Shown: piece by piece, positions 1-9,574 of the stretch
Layout: the number at the start of each line of letters is the position of its first letter
How positions within the stretch are numbered: position 1 is the stretch's first letter
Assembly (NCBI RefSeq): GCF_001643015.1
Contig: NZ_CP015622.1
Location: 881,358 to 945,357 of the forward strand
DNA length: 64,000 nt
Reading direction: 5' to 3'
Source: Corynebacterium crudilactis
GTDB taxonomy: Bacteria > Actinomycetota > Actinomycetes > Mycobacteriales > Mycobacteriaceae
Made by a program: the position numbers and the translations under genes
The notes under the pieces: generated by a model
Seen by the model: only the letters and a program-made list of their open reading frames with translations
What the model was told of the DNA's origin: nothing
The model's database searches: none

Positions 1-230
1 ACAGTGGCGCCGTTAGACCAGTCGCCGGGCTCGCGGGAGGATAAGACGAAGTTCTCGCGGCCAGGCAGTGGCTTGAATGGCAAGGATTCCCAGGTGCGAC
101 GACCCATGATGACCGGCTGGCCCATGGTGATTGCTTTGAAATGCTTGAGATCTTCCGGGATATGCCACGGCATATCGGAGCCGTCACCAATCACACCATT
201 AAGCGATTGCGCCCAGATTGCACCGATCAT
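1..230 (-). CDS. folA: Dihydrofolate reductase, N-terminal part (runs off the left edge)
   Basis: Reduces dihydrofolate to tetrahydrofolate with NADPH, restoring the folate oxidised by ThyA. The minus-strand reading from ATG at 230 begins [20 protein letters not shown] and continues with [13 protein letters not shown], the substrate-binding segment of DHFRs (W, then E/D before LKHF), and [10 protein letters not shown], the NADPH-binding segment. About 76 codons are present; the C-terminal half lies outside the window. Its ATG overlaps the thyA stop (ATGA), so the two genes are translationally coupled in a thyA-folA operon. Confidence 0.93.
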   Translation of the reverse strand, partial: MIGAIWAQSLNGVIGDGSDMPWHIPEDLKHFKAITMGQPVIMGRRTWESLPFKPLPGRENFVLSSREPGDWSNGAT

Positions 231-1027
231 ACGGCGACCTTGCCACGGATTAGTGGGTGTGGATCGTAGCCAGAGACAGCGATGTCCTCGAAGTCATACT
301 CAAACATGGACGCAGCCTTGTTGAGCTCCAACGTAGGATAAGCGCGAGCCTCGCGGCCCAGCTGCTCTGCGACCTGCTCCTTGTGATTGTCATAGATGTG
401 GCAATCGCCGCCGGTCCACACGAACTCGCCAACTTCTAGGCCTGCCTGCTGCGCAAACATGTGGGTGAGCAGAGCATAAGAAGCAATGTTGAATGGCACA
501 CCGAGGAACATATCGGCAGAACGTTGGTAGAGCTGGCAGGAGAGCTTTCCATCAGCTACATACAGCTGGAAAAGCAGGTGGCACGGTGGAAGGGCCATGT
601 TTTCCAGCTCGGAAACATTCCACGCCGAGACAATATTACGGCGGGAATTAGGGTTGTTGTGCAAAGTCTCTAAAGCGCCAGCGATCTGGTCAATGTGGCG
701 GCCGTCAGGGGTTGGCCAAGAACGCCATTGCACGCCATAAACAGGGCCGAGCTCACCATCTTCATCAGCCCATTCATTCCAGATGCGGATGTTGTTATCC
801 TGCAGCCACTTCACGTTGGAATCGCCGCGCAGGAACCATAAAAGTTCACCTACGACGGAGTGGAAATGGACCTTTTTGGTGGTTAGTAGCGGGAAACCCT
901 CGTTGAGATCAAAGCGGATTTGTTGTCCAAACAACGAGGTAGTGCCGGTGCCGGTACGGTCGTCCTTGTGGGACCCTTCTTCAACAATCTTCCGAAGAAG
1001 GTCTTCATATGGCGTTGGAACAGTCAT
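227..1027 (-). CDS. thyA: Thymidylate synthase
   Basis: Methylates dUMP to dTMP using methylenetetrahydrofolate in the cytoplasm. The 266-residue product has the normal length for the family. Visible motifs are the phosphate-binding RTGTGT near residue 25, the catalytic Cys in LPPCHLLFQ near residue 150, and [17 protein letters not shown], which binds dUMP. I chose ATG at 1027; a GTG two codons upstream is the other option. It is followed without a gap by folA, the enzyme that regenerates its folate product. Confidence 0.97.
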   Translation of the reverse strand: MTVPTPYEDLLRKIVEEGSHKDDRTGTGTTSLFGQQIRFDLNEGFPLLTTKKVHFHSVVGELLWFLRGDSNVKWLQDNNIRIWNEWADEDGELGPVYGVQWRSWPTPDGRHIDQIAGALETLHNNPNSRRNIVSAWNVSELENMALPPCHLLFQLYVADGKLSCQLYQRSADMFLGVPFNIASYALLTHMFAQQAGLEVGEFVWTGGDCHIYDNHKEQVAEQLGREARAYPTLELNKAASMFEYDFEDIAVSGYDPHPLIRGKVAV

Positions 1028-1050
1028 GCCCACTATCTTAAGGATCGACC

Positions 1051-1809
1051 TTAATAAGTGCCATTCTCAGCGTAGAACGCAGCGCACATCGCTAGAATTT
1101 CCTCTGCAAGCTCGGGGCGGCAGATCAAAATATCGGGCAGATAGGTGTCTTTTTTGTTGTAGATGAGCTCAGAACCATCAAGTCTAGAGCAGTGCAGTCC
1201 GGCAGCTTTACAGACACCAACAGGTGCGGCAGAATCCCATTCGTACTGGCCGCCAGCATGAATATAGGCATCATAATCTCCCAAAAGAACATGCATGGCT
1301 TTCGCCCCAGCAGAGCCAAGGGCTTTGGTTTCGAAGCCGAGTTGTTCTGCGCATTGCATCGCAACCTTTGGCGGGCGGTTATGCGAAATAGCAATGACCT
1401 TAGAATATGGGCCAGTTACTGCACGAGCATCAGAAGAATGGAACACCACGCCTAAGTCTGGGAGACCAACTGCTGCATGTGTGGGAACCCCGTTTTCTAC
1501 CAGAGCGATATGTACGGCCCAGTCCTGGCGACCTGTGGCAAACTCGCGGGTGCCGTCTAGTGGGTCGATGATCCACACGCGGTCTTTTGTCAGACGATCT
1601 GGGTTATCGGCTGCTTCTTCAGATAAGACACCATCTTCAGGGCGGTGTTGCTCTAGAACTCGGGAGATCCAGCTTTGTGCAAGTTCGTCGCCGGCATCAC
1701 CGAGACTACGACCTCTTAAGACTCCAACGTTGCGGACACCTTTAAGGATTTCTCCTGTGCCTTGGGCGAGACGATGGGTGAGGATCGAATCATCAATCTG
1801 AGCAGTCAT
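1051..1809 (-). CDS. cysQ: CysQ-type 3'(2'),5'-bisphosphate nucleotidase, inositol monophosphatase family
   Basis: The family removes a phosphate from 3'-phosphoadenosine 5'-phosphate or from inositol phosphates, using Mg2+. The 252-residue product has the metal-binding motif [12 protein letters not shown] near residue 85, the preceding acidic pair LSEEAAD, and the C-terminal motif [11 protein letters not shown], all characteristic of the superfamily. The start is ATG at 1809 (MTAQIDD); the open frame extends upstream, but the extension overlaps the divergent lhr promoter region. CysQ rather than SuhB is inferred from the sequence around the DPLDGT box and from the usual actinobacterial assignment; the substrate is not proven. 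Confidence 0.82.
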   Translation of the reverse strand: MTAQIDDSILTHRLAQGTGEILKGVRNVGVLRGRSLGDAGDELAQSWISRVLEQHRPEDGVLSEEAADNPDRLTKDRVWIIDPLDGTREFATGRQDWAVHIALVENGVPTHAAVGLPDLGVVFHSSDARAVTGPYSKVIAISHNRPPKVAMQCAEQLGFETKALGSAGAKAMHVLLGDYDAYIHAGGQYEWDSAAPVGVCKAAGLHCSRLDGSELIYNKKDTYLPDILICRPELAEEILAMCAAFYAENGTY

Positions 1810-1843
1810 ACCTTCAACTCTAGATGTTTGGTTACATTGGGGC

Positions 1844-4800
1844 ATGGCTAAAAGCATTCTTTCCCGATTTCGTCCACAAGTAGCGGAGTGGTTCCGGGAT
1901 GTCTTCGCAGCACCAACCCCAGTTCAGGAAGGAACTTGGGAGGCGATTTCTGAGGGAAAAAATGCTTTAGTTGTCGCACCGACCGGTAGCGGAAAGACCT
2001 TGGCTGCTTTCTTGTGGGCATTGAATTCGCTCACCGAACAATCAGGTCAAACAGTTTTAGACACTGGTACACCGGTTGCTGTTCGCGGTGGAAAAGTAAA
2101 AGTGCTCTATATTTCACCGCTCAAAGCACTCGGCGTGGATGTGGAAAATAACCTGCGTGCACCATTGACTGGAATCGCCCGCACAGCAGTGAAAATGGGC
2201 TTGGATGTGCCCAATATCACGGTGGCAGTTCGCTCAGGTGATACCCCTCCAGCAGAGCGTGCGCGGCAGGTGCGTAAGCCACCAGAAATTTTGATCACCA
2301 CCCCGGAATCAGCGTATTTGATGCTTACCTCTAAAGCCGGGGCGATCTTGTCAGATGTTGATGTGGTGATCATCGATGAAATTCATGCCATGGCGGGGAC
2401 GAAAAGGGGAGTCCATCTGGCACTGACCTTGGAAAGATTAGAACAGCTGGTTGGTCGGTCTGTACAGCGAGTTGGGCTTTCTGCCACTGTGCGTCCGCTA
2501 GAAACCGTAGCTGGATTCTTAGGTGGAGGTCGTCCGGTAACAATCGTGGCGCCGCCTGCTGAGAAGAAGTGGGAACTTACCGTCACTGTGCCGGTGGAAG
2601 ACATGTCTGATTTGCCGGTACAAGAACCGGGTTCCACGATCGGGGAATTAGTCATTGATGATCCGTTGGGGATCACTGGTGAATCTGCACTACCTGCACA
2701 AGGTTCTATTTGGCCACATATTGAGCAGCAGGTGTACAACCAAGTGATATCGGCGAAATCGACTATTGTCTTTGTGAATTCGCGGCGCTCTGCAGAACGA
2801 TTAACCAGCCGCCTCAACGAGATCTGGGCTCTGGAACATGATCCGGAGTCCTTGTCCCCTGAACTGCGCAGAAATCCGGCACAGATAATGGCGTCATCGG
2901 ATGTCTCAGGAAAAGCTCCCCAAGTAATTGCCCGTGCACACCATGGTTCCGTCTCTAAAGATGAACGTGCGATCACAGAAACAATGCTGAAAGAGGGGCG
3001 TCTGCGTGCAGTAATTTCTACCTCTTCACTGGAATTGGGCATCGATATGGGTGCCGTTGATCTGGTGATTCAAGTGGAATCACCGCCGTCCGTGGCAAGT
3101 GGGCTGCAGCGCGTGGGGCGTGCGGGGCACACGGTGGGGGCGACGTCGATAGGCTCTTTCTATCCCAAGCACCGCTCTGATCTGGTGCAAACTGCAGTGA
3201 CCGTGCAGCGGATGAAAGAAGGGCTGATCGAAGAGATCCATGTGCCTAAAAACGCGCTTGATGTATTAGCACAGCAGACCATAGCTGCCGTATCGATCAA
3301 AGATGTCTCGGTCGAAGAGTGGTACGAGACCGTACGCAAGGCCTATCCATATCGAGAATTAGCCCGGGAAGTATTTGATTCCGTTATTGATCTCGTCAGC
3401 GGCGTTTATCCTTCAACCGATTTCGCAGAGCTTAAACCACGAGTGGTCTTTGACCGAGTCTCCGGAATACTAGAAGGGCGACCCGGCGCGCAGCGTGTTG
3501 CAGTAACCAGCGGTGGCACCATTCCCGATCGAGGAATGTTCGGAGTATTCCTCATCGGTGATGGGCCTAGGAGAGTTGGTGAACTAGATGAGGAGATGGT
3601 GTACGAATCCCGCGTTGGCGATGTGTTTACCCTCGGCGCCTCAAGCTGGAGGATTGAAGAAATCACCCGCGACCAAGTTATCGTGACACCCGCGCCGGGA
3701 CATACTGGAAGGCTGCCCTTTTGGACAGGCGACTCTGCAGGAAGGCCTGCAGAATTAGGCAAAGCACTCGGCGCATTTAGGCGCACCACGCTGAGTGATC
3801 CCAGCAGTTCTGGACTAGAGAGCTGGGCTCATGACAACCTCATTGCCTTTTTGACAGAACAAGAAGAAGCCACCGGAGTGCTTCCCGATGAGAAAACATT
3901 GGTGCTAGAACGCTTCAAAGATGAGCTGGGTGATTGGCGTATTGTGCTGCACACCCCATTTGGGCGCGGAGTAAATGCTGCCTGGGCATTAGCCGTTGGT
4001 GCGAAAATCGCTGAAGAAACCGGCATGGATGCACAAGCCGTAGCTGGCGATGATGGCATTGTGCTGCGGTTACCGGAAGGCGATGAAGATCCAAGCGCAG
4101 CGCTGTTCATATTCGACGCGGAAGAAATCGACACGATCGTGACACAACAAGTGGGCAATTCTGCATTATTTGCCAGTCGCTTCCGCGAGTGCGCGGCACG
4201 TGCATTACTCTTGCCACGGCGCAACCCAGGTAAACGCGCACCACTGTGGCAACAACGACAACGCGCAGCACAATTACTAGATGTCGCACGGAAATATCCC
4301 AGCTTCCCCATCATCTTGGAAACCGTGCGCGAATGCCTCCAAGACGTTTATGATCTTCCCGCGCTTAAATCAGTGATTGAAGATCTTCACTTAAGAAAAG
4401 TGCGGATCGCAGAAGTCACCACCCAACAACCCAGCCCTTTTGCCTCCGCACTGCTGTTTAACTACACCGGCGCATTCATGTACGAAGGCGATAGCCCACT
4501 CGCTGAAAAACGCGCTGCAGCACTGGCCCTAGATCCCACACTGCTAGCCAAACTGCTGGGAGAAGTTGAACTCCGCCAGCTCCTAGATCCCGACATCATC
4601 GCAGAAGTGCATGAACAATTACGCCGACAAGGAGATCGCGCAGCCAGAAACAACGAAGAATTAGCTGACTCTTTGCGCATCCTCGGCCCGATTCCATTGG
4701 AGGAACTCGGCCAGCACATCACCTTTGAGAACCCCGATCTGGGAGATCGCGCCATGCGGGTGCGTATCAATGGATATGAACATATCGCCCAAACACTTGA

Positions 4801-6400
4801 TGCACCGCTGCTGCGTGACGCACTGGGCGTACCAGTACCGCCGGGAGTACCGGCACAAGTCGAAACAATCACGGATGCATTAGAACAATTAGTCAACAGA
4901 TGGGTACGCACGAGAGGCCCCTTCACCGCTGTTGAACTAGCCGAAGCCTTCGGCCTGGGCATCTCCACAGCGCTCACTGCACTACAGAGCGCACCAGTAA
5001 CTGAAGGACGCTACCGCCAAGGAATCGACGCTCAGGAATACTGCGCCACCGACGTACTCTCCATCATTCGACGCCGCAGCTTAGCCGCCGCCAGAAAACA
5101 AACACGCCCAGTATCCCAATCCGCCTATGCACGCTTCCTCATGGACTGGCAACAAATCGCGCCAGTTGGTTCCGCGCCCAAACAGCGCGGAGTGGATGGC
5201 ACCTACGCTGTCATTGAACAACTCGCCGGCGTGCGACTCCCCGCCAGTGCATGGGAAGACCTCGTGTTGCCGCGCCGGGTTGATTATTCACCACTCCATT
5301 TGGATGAACTGACCGCTAATGGTGAAGTCCTCATCGTGGGTGCTGGCCAAGCTGGAAGTCGCGATCCGTGGATTAGTCTGCTGCCCGTAGATTATGCGGC
5401 GCAGTTGGTGGGGGAGGCGTCGACAAGCATGAGCCCGTTGCAGGACGCGGTGCTGGAACAATTGCGGGCGGGTGGCGCCTATCTCTTTTCCGATATTCTC
5501 GCAGAGAATTTTGGCTATACCGCAGCTCAGCTGCAAGAAGCGATGTGGGGTTTGGTGGAAGCCGGGTTGGTCAGCCCTGATAGTTTCGCGCCGATCCGCG
5601 CGCGTTTGGCCTCAGGAACCACCGCGCATCGAGCGAAACGTCGACCAGCAAGATCTAGGCTGCGCACCCGCACCAGCTTCAGCAGCGATGTGCCACCTGA
5701 TATGCGCGGACGGTGGACGCTATCTGTGCAACCCGCCGATGCCACCAGCCGCTCAGTCGCACACGGCGAGGCCTGGCTGGATCGCTACGGCGTCCTGACC
5801 CGAGGCAGCGTGGTCGCCGAATACATCGTCGGTGGTTTCGCGCTTGCCTACAAAGTCCTCTCCGGCTTCGAAGAAGGCGGCAAAGCGATGCGTGGCTACT
5901 TCATCGACGGCCTCGGCGCCGCGCAATTCTCCACGCCTGCGATTATCGACCGCCTGCGTGGACACGACGACTCACCAGACGTCGAAGGCTGGCCCTCAGG
6001 TGACACCGACCCAGAAATCTTCCTGCTCGCCGCAGCCGACCCCGCCAACCCCTACGGCGCAGCGCTTCCCTGGCCAGCGCAGGGGCCCAGCAGAGCGGCA
6101 GGAGCCATGGTCGTGCTTTGCGACGGCCTCCTCCTCGCTCACCTCACCCGCGGCGGGCGCACCCTCACCGTATTCCACGACATCCCTCGGATCGTCACAG
6201 CACTGACCACCTACGACCGTCTCACAGTGGAGAAAATCAACGGAGAAAGCGTTTTCGACTCCCCGCTACTTGAAGAATTCCGCAAACACGGCGCCACTAT
6301 CACTCCGAAGGGAATGCGATTCAAACCACCAATAACACGCGAAACCTCAACCCCAGATATTCCCACCAGGCCATTTCGTGGTGGCTTTGGTCGGCGTTAA
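1844..6400 (+). CDS. lhr: Large ATP-dependent helicase Lhr
   Basis: A 3'-5' DNA translocase and helicase of superfamily 2 linked to DNA repair in mycobacteria. At 1,518 residues it has the length of the long actinobacterial Lhr. The helicase core is at the N-terminus: Walker A APTGSGKTLAAF near residue 47, DEIH box VVIIDEIHAMAG near residue 177, motif III GLSATVRP, and motif VI QRVGRAGH near residue 425. The remaining half holds the winged-helix and Lhr C-terminal domains. It diverges from cysQ and is followed 9 bp later by a DNA glycosylase gene, which supports a joint role in base-damage repair. Confidence 0.95.
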   Translation: MAKSILSRFRPQVAEWFRDVFAAPTPVQEGTWEAISEGKNALVVAPTGSGKTLAAFLWALNSLTEQSGQTVLDTGTPVAVRGGKVKVLYISPLKALGVDVENNLRAPLTGIARTAVKMGLDVPNITVAVRSGDTPPAERARQVRKPPEILITTPESAYLMLTSKAGAILSDVDVVIIDEIHAMAGTKRGVHLALTLERLEQLVGRSVQRVGLSATVRPLETVAGFLGGGRPVTIVAPPAEKKWELTVTVPVEDMSDLPVQEPGSTIGELVIDDPLGITGESALPAQGSIWPHIEQQVYNQVISAKSTIVFVNSRRSAERLTSRLNEIWALEHDPESLSPELRRNPAQIMASSDVSGKAPQVIARAHHGSVSKDERAITETMLKEGRLRAVISTSSLELGIDMGAVDLVIQVESPPSVASGLQRVGRAGHTVGATSIGSFYPKHRSDLVQTAVTVQRMKEGLIEEIHVPKNALDVLAQQTIAAVSIKDVSVEEWYETVRKAYPYRELAREVFDSVIDLVSGVYPSTDFAELKPRVVFDRVSGILEGRPGAQRVAVTSGGTIPDRGMFGVFLIGDGPRRVGELDEEMVYESRVGDVFTLGASSWRIEEITRDQVIVTPAPGHTGRLPFWTGDSAGRPAELGKALGAFRRTTLSDPSSSGLESWAHDNLIAFLTEQEEATGVLPDEKTLVLERFKDELGDWRIVLHTPFGRGVNAAWALAVGAKIAEETGMDAQAVAGDDGIVLRLPEGDEDPSAALFIFDAEEIDTIVTQQVGNSALFASRFRECAARALLLPRRNPGKRAPLWQQRQRAAQLLDVARKYPSFPIILETVRECLQDVYDLPALKSVIEDLHLRKVRIAEVTTQQPSPFASALLFNYTGAFMYEGDSPLAEKRAAALALDPTLLAKLLGEVELRQLLDPDIIAEVHEQLRRQGDRAARNNEELADSLRILGPIPLEELGQHITFENPDLGDRAMRVRINGYEHIAQTLDAPLLRDALGVPVPPGVPAQVETITDALEQLVNRWVRTRGPFTAVELAEAFGLGISTALTALQSAPVTEGRYRQGIDAQEYCATDVLSIIRRRSLAAARKQTRPVSQSAYARFLMDWQQIAPVGSAPKQRGVDGTYAVIEQLAGVRLPASAWEDLVLPRRVDYSPLHLDELTANGEVLIVGAGQAGSRDPWISLLPVDYAAQLVGEASTSMSPLQDAVLEQLRAGGAYLFSDILAENFGYTAAQLQEAMWGLVEAGLVSPDSFAPIRARLASGTTAHRAKRRPARSRLRTRTSFSSDVPPDMRGRWTLSVQPADATSRSVAHGEAWLDRYGVLTRGSVVAEYIVGGFALAYKVLSGFEEGGKAMRGYFIDGLGAAQFSTPAIIDRLRGHDDSPDVEGWPSGDTDPEIFLLAAADPANPYGAALPWPAQGPSRAAGAMVVLCDGLLLAHLTRGGRTLTVFHDIPRIVTALTTYDRLTVEKINGESVFDSPLLEEFRKHGATITPKGMRFKPPITRETSTPDIPTRPFRGGFGRR

Positions 6401-6409
6401 TCTAGAGCT

Positions 6410-7180
6410 ATGCCAGAAGGTGATTCCGTATTCCAGCTCTCCCGCAGACTCCAGTTCATGCGGGGAAGAGAAGTGCTGGAAACTTCATTACGTGTGCCAT
6501 CTGTGGCACTTTATGATTTCACTGGCCAAACCGTACACAGAGTATGGCCCTATGGAAAACACCTCTTTATGCAATTCGGTGAAGAAATCCTGCACACCCA
6601 CCTCAAAATGGAAGGGACATGGGCAGTCCACCGCAAAGGTGACCGCTGGAGAAAACCAGGTCACACCGCACGCGTGGTGTTGGTGCTATCGGAAAATATC
6701 GAAGTGGTGGGGCATTCCCTCGGCTTCGTGAGAGTATTTCCCGCAGCGAATTACCTGGAAGAAATTGCCCACCTCGGCCCCGATGTTTTAGCCGAACAAT
6801 TTGATATTGATACAGCTCGGAACAATATTGCTGCGCAGCCTTCACGAAGCATCGGAGAGGCACTGTTAGATCAATCCAACCTCGCGGGAGTGGGAAATGA
6901 ATACCGAGCTGAAATTTGCTTCCTATTGGGTGTTCATCCGGCCACGCCAGTAGCCGCTGTCGACCTTGAAAAGGCCCTGAAGATTACTCGAAGACTCATG
7001 TGGGAAAATCGCAATTCTCCCATCCGAGTTACTACCGGAGTACGTAGAGCAGGGGAATCCACCTATGTTTTTGGACGTAACCACAAGCCCTGTCGCAGGT
7101 GTCGGACCACAATTGTCAAAGCTGAGCTGGGTGAGCGAATCATCTGGTGGTGCCCTTCCTGCCAGCCACTAAGCTCTTAA
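6410..7180 (+). CDS. nei: Fpg/Nei-family DNA glycosylase / AP lyase
   Basis: Excises oxidised bases and cleaves the abasic strand. The mature N-terminus would be PEGD, giving the catalytic Pro1 and Glu2 of the family (MPEGDSVFQL). A helix-two-turn-helix lies near LLDQSNLAGVGNEYRAE, and a C-terminal zinc finger has four cysteines in CRRCRTTIVK and CPSCQP, preceded by VFGRNHKPC. The 256-residue length fits. MPEGDS and the overall pattern point to Nei (endonuclease VIII-like) rather than MutM, which starts MPELPE. The gene starts 9 bp after lhr and is probably cotranscribed with it. Confidence 0.92.
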   Translation: MPEGDSVFQLSRRLQFMRGREVLETSLRVPSVALYDFTGQTVHRVWPYGKHLFMQFGEEILHTHLKMEGTWAVHRKGDRWRKPGHTARVVLVLSENIEVVGHSLGFVRVFPAANYLEEIAHLGPDVLAEQFDIDTARNNIAAQPSRSIGEALLDQSNLAGVGNEYRAEICFLLGVHPATPVAAVDLEKALKITRRLMWENRNSPIRVTTGVRRAGESTYVFGRNHKPCRRCRTTIVKAELGERIIWWCPSCQPLSS

Positions 7181-7183
7181 ACT

Positions 7184-7594
7184 ATGAGACTTCTACTCAA
7201 TCTAATTTGGTTATTTTTCGGTGGGATTTGGCTAGCGCTGGGATACGTATTCTTCGGTATTATTGCCTGCATTTTCATCATCACAATTCCTGCAGGTATC
7301 GCCAGTTTCCGGATGGCTAATTACGCCCTGTGGCCTTTCGGAAGAACAGTTGTCCGCACCCCGAAAACCGGAGGATTTTCCACCTTTAATAACGCAGTAT
7401 GGTTCGTAATCGCCGGATTGTGGCTAGCCATTGGACACATCACTACTGCAGCAGCTCAAGCAATTACCATCATTGGAATTCCACTTGCTATCGCCAACGT
7501 CCGCATGATTCCCGTGACGTGCTTCCCGTTTGGAAAAGAAATCGTGGATAGCAACAATATCCCTTATGGCTATGAACCGATGGTTAAGTTCTAA
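7184..7594 (+). CDS. YccF-domain inner membrane protein
   Basis: A 136-residue membrane protein with two copies of a YccF-type unit: LLNLIWLFFGGIWLALGYVF plus a second helix, then NNAVWFVIAGLWLAIGHITT with a similar second helix. Each unit is followed by a basic segment containing WPFGR or CFPFGKE. Proteins of this family have no defined biochemical role. It starts 3 bp after the glycosylase gene, and its last 11 bp overlap the 3' end of the convergent DedA gene. Confidence 0.85.
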   Translation: MRLLLNLIWLFFGGIWLALGYVFFGIIACIFIITIPAGIASFRMANYALWPFGRTVVRTPKTGGFSTFNNAVWFVIAGLWLAIGHITTAAAQAITIIGIPLAIANVRMIPVTCFPFGKEIVDSNNIPYGYEPMVKF

Positions 7595-8186
7595 TTCGAC
7601 GACGAATCAAAAAGAACAGAACATAAGCCAAAATCAAGGCGATGACCGCGTAAATCACTGTGGAATAGCGTTCAAACCACAGTGACACGGTCTCCCATTC
7701 TGCGCCCAGCATTACGCCGGACCAGATGAGGATTGAGTTCCAAATTGTGCTGCCCACTGCGGTGAGAGCTCCGAAGAGCAGGGGATTCATCTTATCGACA
7801 CCCGCAGGGATCGAAATAAGACTTCGGACACCTGGAACCAACCGCCCGAAAAACACGGAATACTTACCATATTTATCAAACCAAGCTAGGGATTTGTCTA
7901 CATCGGAGGCGTCGACAAGCCACATCTTGTCGGCGATCTGCCGCAATCTGGCAGCACCGATGACGCGCCCCAGCCCATAAAGTAAATAAGCACCCGTGAC
8001 CGAACCGATCACCGAGCAAATAAGCGCCGCCCACACATTGAGATCACCCTGTGTAGTGGTGAAACCCGCGAGGGGGAGTACCACTTCGCTGGGAATTGGT
8101 GGGAAGACGTTTTCCAAAAATACGGCAACACCCACGCCGAAAGCCCCGAGCGCTTCCATCATAGAGATGATCCAATTCATGATCAT
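7584..8186 (-). CDS. DedA-family membrane protein
   Basis: DedA proteins are polytopic membrane proteins implicated in lipid flipping and membrane-potential maintenance. The 200-residue product has the signature FLENVFPPIPSEVVLPLAG near residue 22, the GxxxGxxxLYGLGR segment, and the conserved FGRLVPGVRSLISIPAG near residue 112, which carries the essential arginines. Its start (ATG at 8186, with ATG at 8180 as an alternative) overlaps the stop of the small membrane gene upstream, so the two are coupled. Confidence 0.92.
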   Translation of the reverse strand: MIMNWIISMMEALGAFGVGVAVFLENVFPPIPSEVVLPLAGFTTTQGDLNVWAALICSVIGSVTGAYLLYGLGRVIGAARLRQIADKMWLVDASDVDKSLAWFDKYGKYSVFFGRLVPGVRSLISIPAGVDKMNPLLFGALTAVGSTIWNSILIWSGVMLGAEWETVSLWFERYSTVIYAVIALILAYVLFFLIRRRIRT

Positions 8187-8365
8187 CGGCGCACCTGCTC
8201 AACTTGAGCAACCGCTGCCCGCATAATCATCGGGAACAATACGAATAACGCCCAGGCCCATTCGATATGAAAAACCCAATTTGCTATCGCAAGCGCCGAT
8301 AGAAAGAGCAAGATTGCAATAATGCTGATGGCATCAGCACTCCAGAGAAGGGGTTTTTGCTGCAT
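8183..8365 (-). CDS. Small membrane protein with two predicted helices
   Basis: A 60-residue protein I do not recognise. Two hydrophobic stretches are visible: AISIIAILLFLSALAIANWV (residues about 11-30) and WAWALFVLFPMIMRAAVAQV (about 37-56), separated by FHIEWA. The stop overlaps the DedA start (ATGA), which makes translation coupling and a real gene likely. Function unknown; it may be a partner or an assembly factor for DedA, but that is only inferred from position. Confidence 0.65.
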   Translation of the reverse strand: MQQKPLLWSADAISIIAILLFLSALAIANWVFHIEWAWALFVLFPMIMRAAVAQVEQVRR

Positions 8366-8374
8366 GCGACCATC

Positions 8375-9550
8375 CTAGCTACGCAAAAGCTTTTCGACGT
8401 ACACCGGCCGCGTAGCAAAGTAGCCACCGCCAATCACAAAGAGTGTTGCTATTGCGAAAAGTATAGATATACTGCGGAAACTTCCAGTTTCATCCACAAT
8501 AAAACCTGTTAATAGTGGCCCAAAACACGCAATGGTATAACCCAAACCTTGGCCAAAAGAGCTCAGTGCAGCAGCACCTTCACTGGTTTGAGCCCGAATA
8601 TTAATCAAGGTCAAGGCCATCGGGAAAGCCAGTGGCCCAAGCCCTGACATCGTTGCCCATAACCAAGGTGCCGCACCTGGAGCCACACAGAGCCCAGCGT
8701 TACCAATGAAGAATACGATGCCTGCGATGACAACCATTGGGAAACAATTTTGGAAACGTGCAACCAGCCACGGTCCTAAAATATTAAGTGGCAAGCCCAG
8801 GATTGACCACCAGCCTAACAGCACCGCTCCGAACTGAGCATCACCCACCATTTGTGGCATGAAACCCATGAGGATATACGTGGCAAAGGAAGAAAAACCG
8901 AACATTAATCCCAAACCAACGCCGACGGAAGTCTTCCATACAGGTAAAGAGATCTGAACAGTCGGTGAGGCTACTCGGGCACCCTGCTTACTAAAGAGCG
9001 GAATCCACGCAATAGCTGCAGCCAGACCTAAAAGTGCCCATGTACCAAGCGATACGCGCCACCCAGTTAATCCCATATGCGCAGCCCACTGAGAAATCGG
9101 CACAGCCAACATTGGTGAAATAGCCTGAACCATTTGGGAAGATACCAAATAAGTTGTCGACATCCCTGCCAAATGCCTCGGGAAGTATTCTCGGACTGCG
9201 AGAGGCATCAAAGCATTGGTGATGCCAATGGCGAACAACGCGAAAATAGAACCAATCGGCAAGAACAGTGTCGGCCCAACCACTCGAAGAATCTGCCCGG
9301 CAGCAGTGAGCAGCATGGCGAACATCAGCAACTGGGAAGTGCTGAATTTACGTTTAAGTGTGGGCAGCGTAAAAGCTGCTATTGCAAACATGGCGGTGGG
9401 GATCATGCCCAGCAAGCCAATGAAAGAAGCACTGACTCCCAAGTCATCCTGGATCTCGGATACCAGCGGAGCCAAAGCTGTAATGGCTGTGCGCAGATTG
9501 AAGGAGGTCAGAATAATAGCAGTCAGTGCTATAAGGCGAGGATGTTTCAC
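8375..9550 (-). CDS. MFS transporter of the CynX/NimT type
   Basis: A 391-residue major facilitator with about 12 hydrophobic helices. The N-terminus MKHPRLIALTAIILTSFNLR followed by TAITALAPLVSEI is typical of the CynX/NimT subfamily (cyanate and 2-nitroimidazole transporters). A second protein of the same subfamily is encoded at 41658-42860. The substrate cannot be told from sequence. It stands alone between the small membrane gene and pgi, both on the same strand. Confidence 0.85.
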   Translation of the reverse strand: MKHPRLIALTAIILTSFNLRTAITALAPLVSEIQDDLGVSASFIGLLGMIPTAMFAIAAFTLPTLKRKFSTSQLLMFAMLLTAAGQILRVVGPTLFLPIGSIFALFAIGITNALMPLAVREYFPRHLAGMSTTYLVSSQMVQAISPMLAVPISQWAAHMGLTGWRVSLGTWALLGLAAAIAWIPLFSKQGARVASPTVQISLPVWKTSVGVGLGLMFGFSSFATYILMGFMPQMVGDAQFGAVLLGWWSILGLPLNILGPWLVARFQNCFPMVVIAGIVFFIGNAGLCVAPGAAPWLWATMSGLGPLAFPMALTLINIRAQTSEGAAALSSFGQGLGYTIACFGPLLTGFIVDETGSFRSISILFAIATLFVIGGGYFATRPVYVEKLLRS

Positions 9551-9574
9551 GCCCCAATCATATAGAGCTATGTA